From an uncultured cyanobacterium (GTDB lineage Bacteria; Cyanobacteriota; Cyanobacteriia; Cyanobacteriales; Geitlerinemataceae), in the NCBI GenBank assembly GCA_937121005.1, contig CAKZKB010000616.1, positions 1-6,329 on the forward strand: a stretch of 6,329 nt of DNA. The letters run 5' to 3'. The notes beneath the pieces are model-generated. The model worked only from the letters and a program-made list of their open reading frames with translations, was not told the DNA's origin and did not search any database. Below are positions 4,427 through 6,329 of this stretch, one piece after another (position 1 is the first letter of the stretch; each line of letters begins with the position of its first letter). The position numbers were made by a program, and so were the translations under genes.

Positions 4427-5920
4427 CTATTTGTTGTGGTTGTTTTTTTGGCCATTTTTTTGGCCAATTTGCCCTAAAGCCTCTGCTGCTTTTAGACGCA
4501 CGGCGTTCGATGAATCATCCGACAGTGCCTCGCATAAAGCAGGTATAGCAGTTTCGCTACCAATCTTCCCCAAAGCCATGGCGATTTGCCAACGTACCCG
4601 ATCGCTTCGATCTCTGGTGAGAGATTTACATAGATAGGGAACAGCTTTGTCTTCGCCAAGTATTCCTAGTTTGTACGCAGATCGATCGCGTATATTTTCA
4701 TTAGTGTCTTCTAGTTCTTTCAACCAAATATCAATCTCATCTTTTTTGGAAAACAGCCTCTTAGCTTTTTGAATCCAAGATTCTAGTTTTCCAATCAGTG
4801 AGGTTTTCCAAGTTGGTAACTCGGGACGATATAAGTCACTCCAGTTTGGCGTAGAAGCAGCCGGATTTTGGTAAATAATTGGCAGCCAACTAGCGCAAGG
4901 AATTTCGTTTTCTAGGGCTTGTAATTGCTCTCTTGCTTCCCGAACAGATTGATAAAGAGGACGATTGGAGGAAAAAGCAGATAGAAAATATTTCAAGAAT
5001 TCTTGTGCAACTCGATCGGGTATGATGTCACTCATGACAATGCTTACAGGAACGCCAAGCTCTTCTAGTTCTTGCCCCATTCCCAAACCATCGCAAGAAT
5101 TTAAAATGGCTAGACTCAAGCCGCGATCGATCGCTTTTCGCAAGCTATACCATAAATCTCTTACTTCTAAAGTGTCCTCAGAATTGATATATAATCTTCC
5201 AGTGTTTCCCTCCGTTGCACTATATCCAGCAAAGAAGAAAATATTCCAGTCTCGACCCAAAAGTTTGTCGTTAACTTCTCTTCGTGTGGGTTCGACTAAG
5301 AACGTCACTTCCGCATTCGGCAGACTTTCTAGCAGTTGCCGATCGCGATCGATATCAACACCTTCGCTTTGACCCAAAATCGCCAGTATTTGAACGTGGC
5401 GAGATTTTGGTGTTGCTGGAGGAAGTGGAGAATACGAGCCTAGCGAACTCAGCGCTACCTCTGCTTTAGGATAGCGCCGCACAAAATCCCAAGAGTGCCA
5501 AGGAAGTTTTTTGACGTTCCGATCGCCGGTCTGGACTATGATTCTAATGTTATCTTCGAGTCTAAGCTCCTCTCTTAGGCAAATCTGGATAGGAATAAAG
5601 GTTTCCGATTCCAGCCACATATGGAAAGAATGCCGTAAAGATAAAGCTGATTCTTGACATTTCTGTATCCGAATCCATCTTTCTTGAGGATAAAGGCGAT
5701 CTATCTTGACGGGTTTTATACGATGGGGATAAGCAAGACTAAGTTGGGCATATTTTTCCTGCCAATGATTTTGCAAGCAGCCAGCTAATTCTGGGTTCGG
5801 TGGCAGAGTTCCCATGACTTCTACATCGGGACGCTGACCTTCTTCTCCCAGTGCCAGAGTCACTTTGAACCCTGTTTCTCGGAGATCTCCATCTAATTGA
5901 AGTACAACTAGCTTAGTCAA
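4427..5920 (-). CDS. CHAT-domain protein with C-terminal HEAT repeats; predicted inactive protease
   Basis: Residues 1-160 form the N-terminal region common in cyanobacterial CHAT proteins (KLVVLQLDGDL at 3-13, a helical segment, then LPWHSWDF at 139-146). Residues 175-355 are the CHAT (caspase-like, HetF-associated) domain: DWNIFFFAGYSATEG at 224-238, LAILNSCDGLG at 270-280, and ASWLPIIYQNP at 343-353. Caspase-like CHAT proteases use a His-Cys dyad. Cys276 is present, but the usual AGHS His is Tyr233 (TAT, one transition from CAT), so peptidase activity is doubtful. Residues 356-395 are a linker, and 396-486 hold three HEAT units. The start is TTG 5920, decided by GGAGGGA at 5929-5935 eight bases upstream. 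The C-terminus ends GQKNGQKNNHNK and TAG. CHAT proteins often act in bacterial conflict or programmed-death signalling; that role is inferred here. Confidence 0.88.
   Translation of the reverse strand: MTKLVVLQLDGDLRETGFKVTLALGEEGQRPDVEVMGTLPPNPELAGCLQNHWQEKYAQLSLAYPHRIKPVKIDRLYPQERWIRIQKCQESALSLRHSFHMWLESETFIPIQICLREELRLEDNIRIIVQTGDRNVKKLPWHSWDFVRRYPKAEVALSSLGSYSPLPPATPKSRHVQILAILGQSEGVDIDRDRQLLESLPNAEVTFLVEPTRREVNDKLLGRDWNIFFFAGYSATEGNTGRLYINSEDTLEVRDLWYSLRKAIDRGLSLAILNSCDGLGMGQELEELGVPVSIVMSDIIPDRVAQEFLKYFLSAFSSNRPLYQSVREAREQLQALENEIPCASWLPIIYQNPAASTPNWSDLYRPELPTWKTSLIGKLESWIQKAKRLFSKKDEIDIWLKELEDTNENIRDRSAYKLGILGEDKAVPYLCKSLTRDRSDRVRWQIAMALGKIGSETAIPALCEALSDDSSNAVRLKAAEALGQIGQKNGQKNNHNK
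4443..4466. repeat. 12-bp tandem duplication with two A7 tracts at the CHAT-HEAT C-terminus
   Basis: On the coding strand TGGCCAAAAAAA occurs twice in tandem (plus-strand copies at 4443-4454 and 4455-4466). It expands the low-complexity tail GQKNGQKNNHNK by four residues without shifting the frame. It sits directly between the last HEAT unit and the TAG stop. Confidence 0.9.
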
Positions 5921-5928
5921 AACTTTGC

Positions 5929-5959
5929 TCCCTCCAGATTGCCTATCGATCTCATTCTA
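5929..5959 (-). promoter_or_regulatory. Leader of the CHAT-HEAT cluster: strong ribosome binding site, candidate -10
   Basis: GGAGGGA (5935-5929) lies eight bases before the TTG start at 5920 and is the strongest evidence for that unusual start codon. Upstream, TAGAAT (5959-5954) could be a -10 element. No -35 is seen at the usual distance; the intervening bases hold a HIP1 palindrome (5962-5969). The promoter part is weak, the ribosome binding site firm. Confidence 0.5.
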
Positions 5960-5998
5960 GCGCGATCGCCAAACTCATGCTAGTGTACCTGGATGAGT

Positions 5999-6033
5999 CG
6001 ATCGCCCCTCACTGCAAAAGCAAGGGGCAATCG
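5999..6033. repeat. Dispersed stem-loop repeat, copy B, just downstream of the R3H gene
   Basis: GCCCCT (6004-6009) pairs with AGGGGC (6023-6028). After one C-A mismatch (6003/6029) the stem continues with four more pairs (5999-6002 with 6030-6033), enclosing a 13-base loop, CACTGCAAAAGCA. The stem begins eight bases after the stop of the R3H gene on the minus strand, a terminator-like position, but it lacks a U-run. It shares stem, loop length and most loop bases with copy A at 2413-2443. Confidence 0.65.
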
Positions 6034-6040
6034 CATCAGT

Positions 6041-6329
6041 TCAAGCCGGATAGATCCGCAGGCGGCGGTTGGGTTCCTCCCCAAAACTGGAGGACTTGAG
6101 ACGGTAGTGTTCTACGAGTTCGTGCTGCATTTTTCGGACGTGGGGCGATCGCGGTAACAATTCCACTGGCTGACCTTTGGGTAGTACAATTTGCTCGACA
6201 GCTAATCGTGCTTCCTCCAAGGCCTCCATTTCGTCATCGTTTCCGTCGCGAGTAAACAGGCGCAAATCTGCCACCTGCGATCGCGGATCGTCCACCTTCA
6301 ATACCCGTTGCAAGGCCCGCGCCACGTGA
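6041..6329 (-). CDS. ycf45: Ycf45-like R3H-domain protein, C-terminal fragment
   Basis: The last 95 codons are visible; the gene continues beyond the right edge. The frame is open to the window end, so GTG 6325 is an internal Val, not a start. The C-terminus carries an R3H domain: PHVRKMQHELVEHYRLKSSS has the defining Arg-x-x-x-His (RKMQH), followed by FGEEPNRRLRIYPA and TGA. R3H domains bind single-stranded nucleic acids. The pairing of this tail with an upstream region containing LRLFTRDGNDDEMEALEEAR fits my memory of the plastid and cyanobacterial Ycf45 proteins, which carry a SpoIIIAA-like AAA ATPase followed by R3H. The ATPase part is outside the window, so the symbol is provisional. Its exact role is unknown; it is presumed cytoplasmic. 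Confidence 0.75.
   Translation of the reverse strand, partial: HVARALQRVLKVDDPRSQVADLRLFTRDGNDDEMEALEEARLAVEQIVLPKGQPVELLPRSPHVRKMQHELVEHYRLKSSSFGEEPNRRLRIYPA

Noticed and set aside
4427..4429. TAG decoded as pyrrolysine
   Set aside because: No supporting gene or RNA element is seen here, and the pathway is not known from cyanobacteria. Ordinary readthrough, reinitiation or mutation suffice.
4443..4466. Programmed slippage at the A7 tracts to bypass the TAG stop
   Set aside because: The downstream HEAT ORF is in the same frame as the CHAT ORF, so a single slip leads out of frame. Two compensating slips would return to the frame that still ends at the TAG.
2333..5987. Shared 8-mer CTAGTGTA upstream of tldD (2333-2340) and of the CHAT gene (5980-5987) as a common operator
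   Set aside because: Only eight bases match, the dyad seen before tldD is not repeated before the CHAT gene, and distances to the starts differ. Chance is sufficient.
1..6329. CRISPR array, tRNA or rRNA
   Set aside because: No regularly spaced repeats of CRISPR length and no cloverleaf or rRNA-like sequence were seen. The only tandem array is the TTTTTAA heptamer.

Overview
The window looks like the chromosome of a cyanobacterium, most likely a filamentous or otherwise large-genome one. Reasons seen in the sequence: the palindrome GCGATCGC (HIP1) occurs at least seven times (494, 792, 1244, 3203, 5962, 6145, 6277), a heptanucleotide TTTTTAA tandem repeat of a cyanobacterial type is present, and several proteins have cyanobacterial character (a Ycf45-like R3H protein, CHAT and HEAT-repeat proteins). 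I cannot name the species.

Layout. (1) At 1-182 (-) is the N-terminus of a Gfo/Idh/MocA-type NAD(P)-dependent oxidoreductase, diverging from (2) a 146-aa protein of unknown function at 337-777 (+). (3) At 787-810 a hairpin sits between convergent genes. (4) At 818-2290 (-) is a full-length TldD-type metalloprotease. (5) The interval 2291-2590 has no convincing gene. It holds a dyad near the tldD start, a stem-loop repeat, a hairpin resembling an IS200/IS605 end, and the start of the TTTTTAA array. (6) At 2591-5920 (-) is a compact five-ORF cluster, read from 5920 downward: a CHAT-HEAT protein (497 aa), a HEAT protein with a conserved C-terminal module (153 aa), a five-unit HEAT protein (175 aa), a second HEAT protein with the same C-terminal module (195 aa), and a 66-aa helical protein. 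(7) At 5921-6040 is the leader of the cluster, with a second copy of the stem-loop repeat. (8) At 6041-6329 (-) is the C-terminus of an R3H-domain protein of the Ycf45 type.

The CHAT-HEAT cluster is the part worth attention. Four details seen directly make it unusual. The CHAT catalytic His is a Tyr (Y233), while the Cys (C276) is kept. ORFs 1 and 2 lie in the same frame, separated only by TAG plus two codons. ORFs 3 and 4 are likewise in one frame, separated by TAA plus two codons. ORF 4 contains a near-perfect internal Shine-Dalgarno and GTG that would make its 114-aa C-terminal part as a separate protein. The C-terminal module of ORFs 2 and 4 is 44/54 identical, so the cluster has duplicated a shared tail.

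Two readings remain open. One is a CHAT-based signalling or conflict module made of separable scaffold, adaptor and pseudo-protease parts, perhaps with products made by readthrough, coupling or internal initiation. The other is a once-fused CHAT-HEAT locus decaying by nonsense mutations. The sequence alone does not decide between them.
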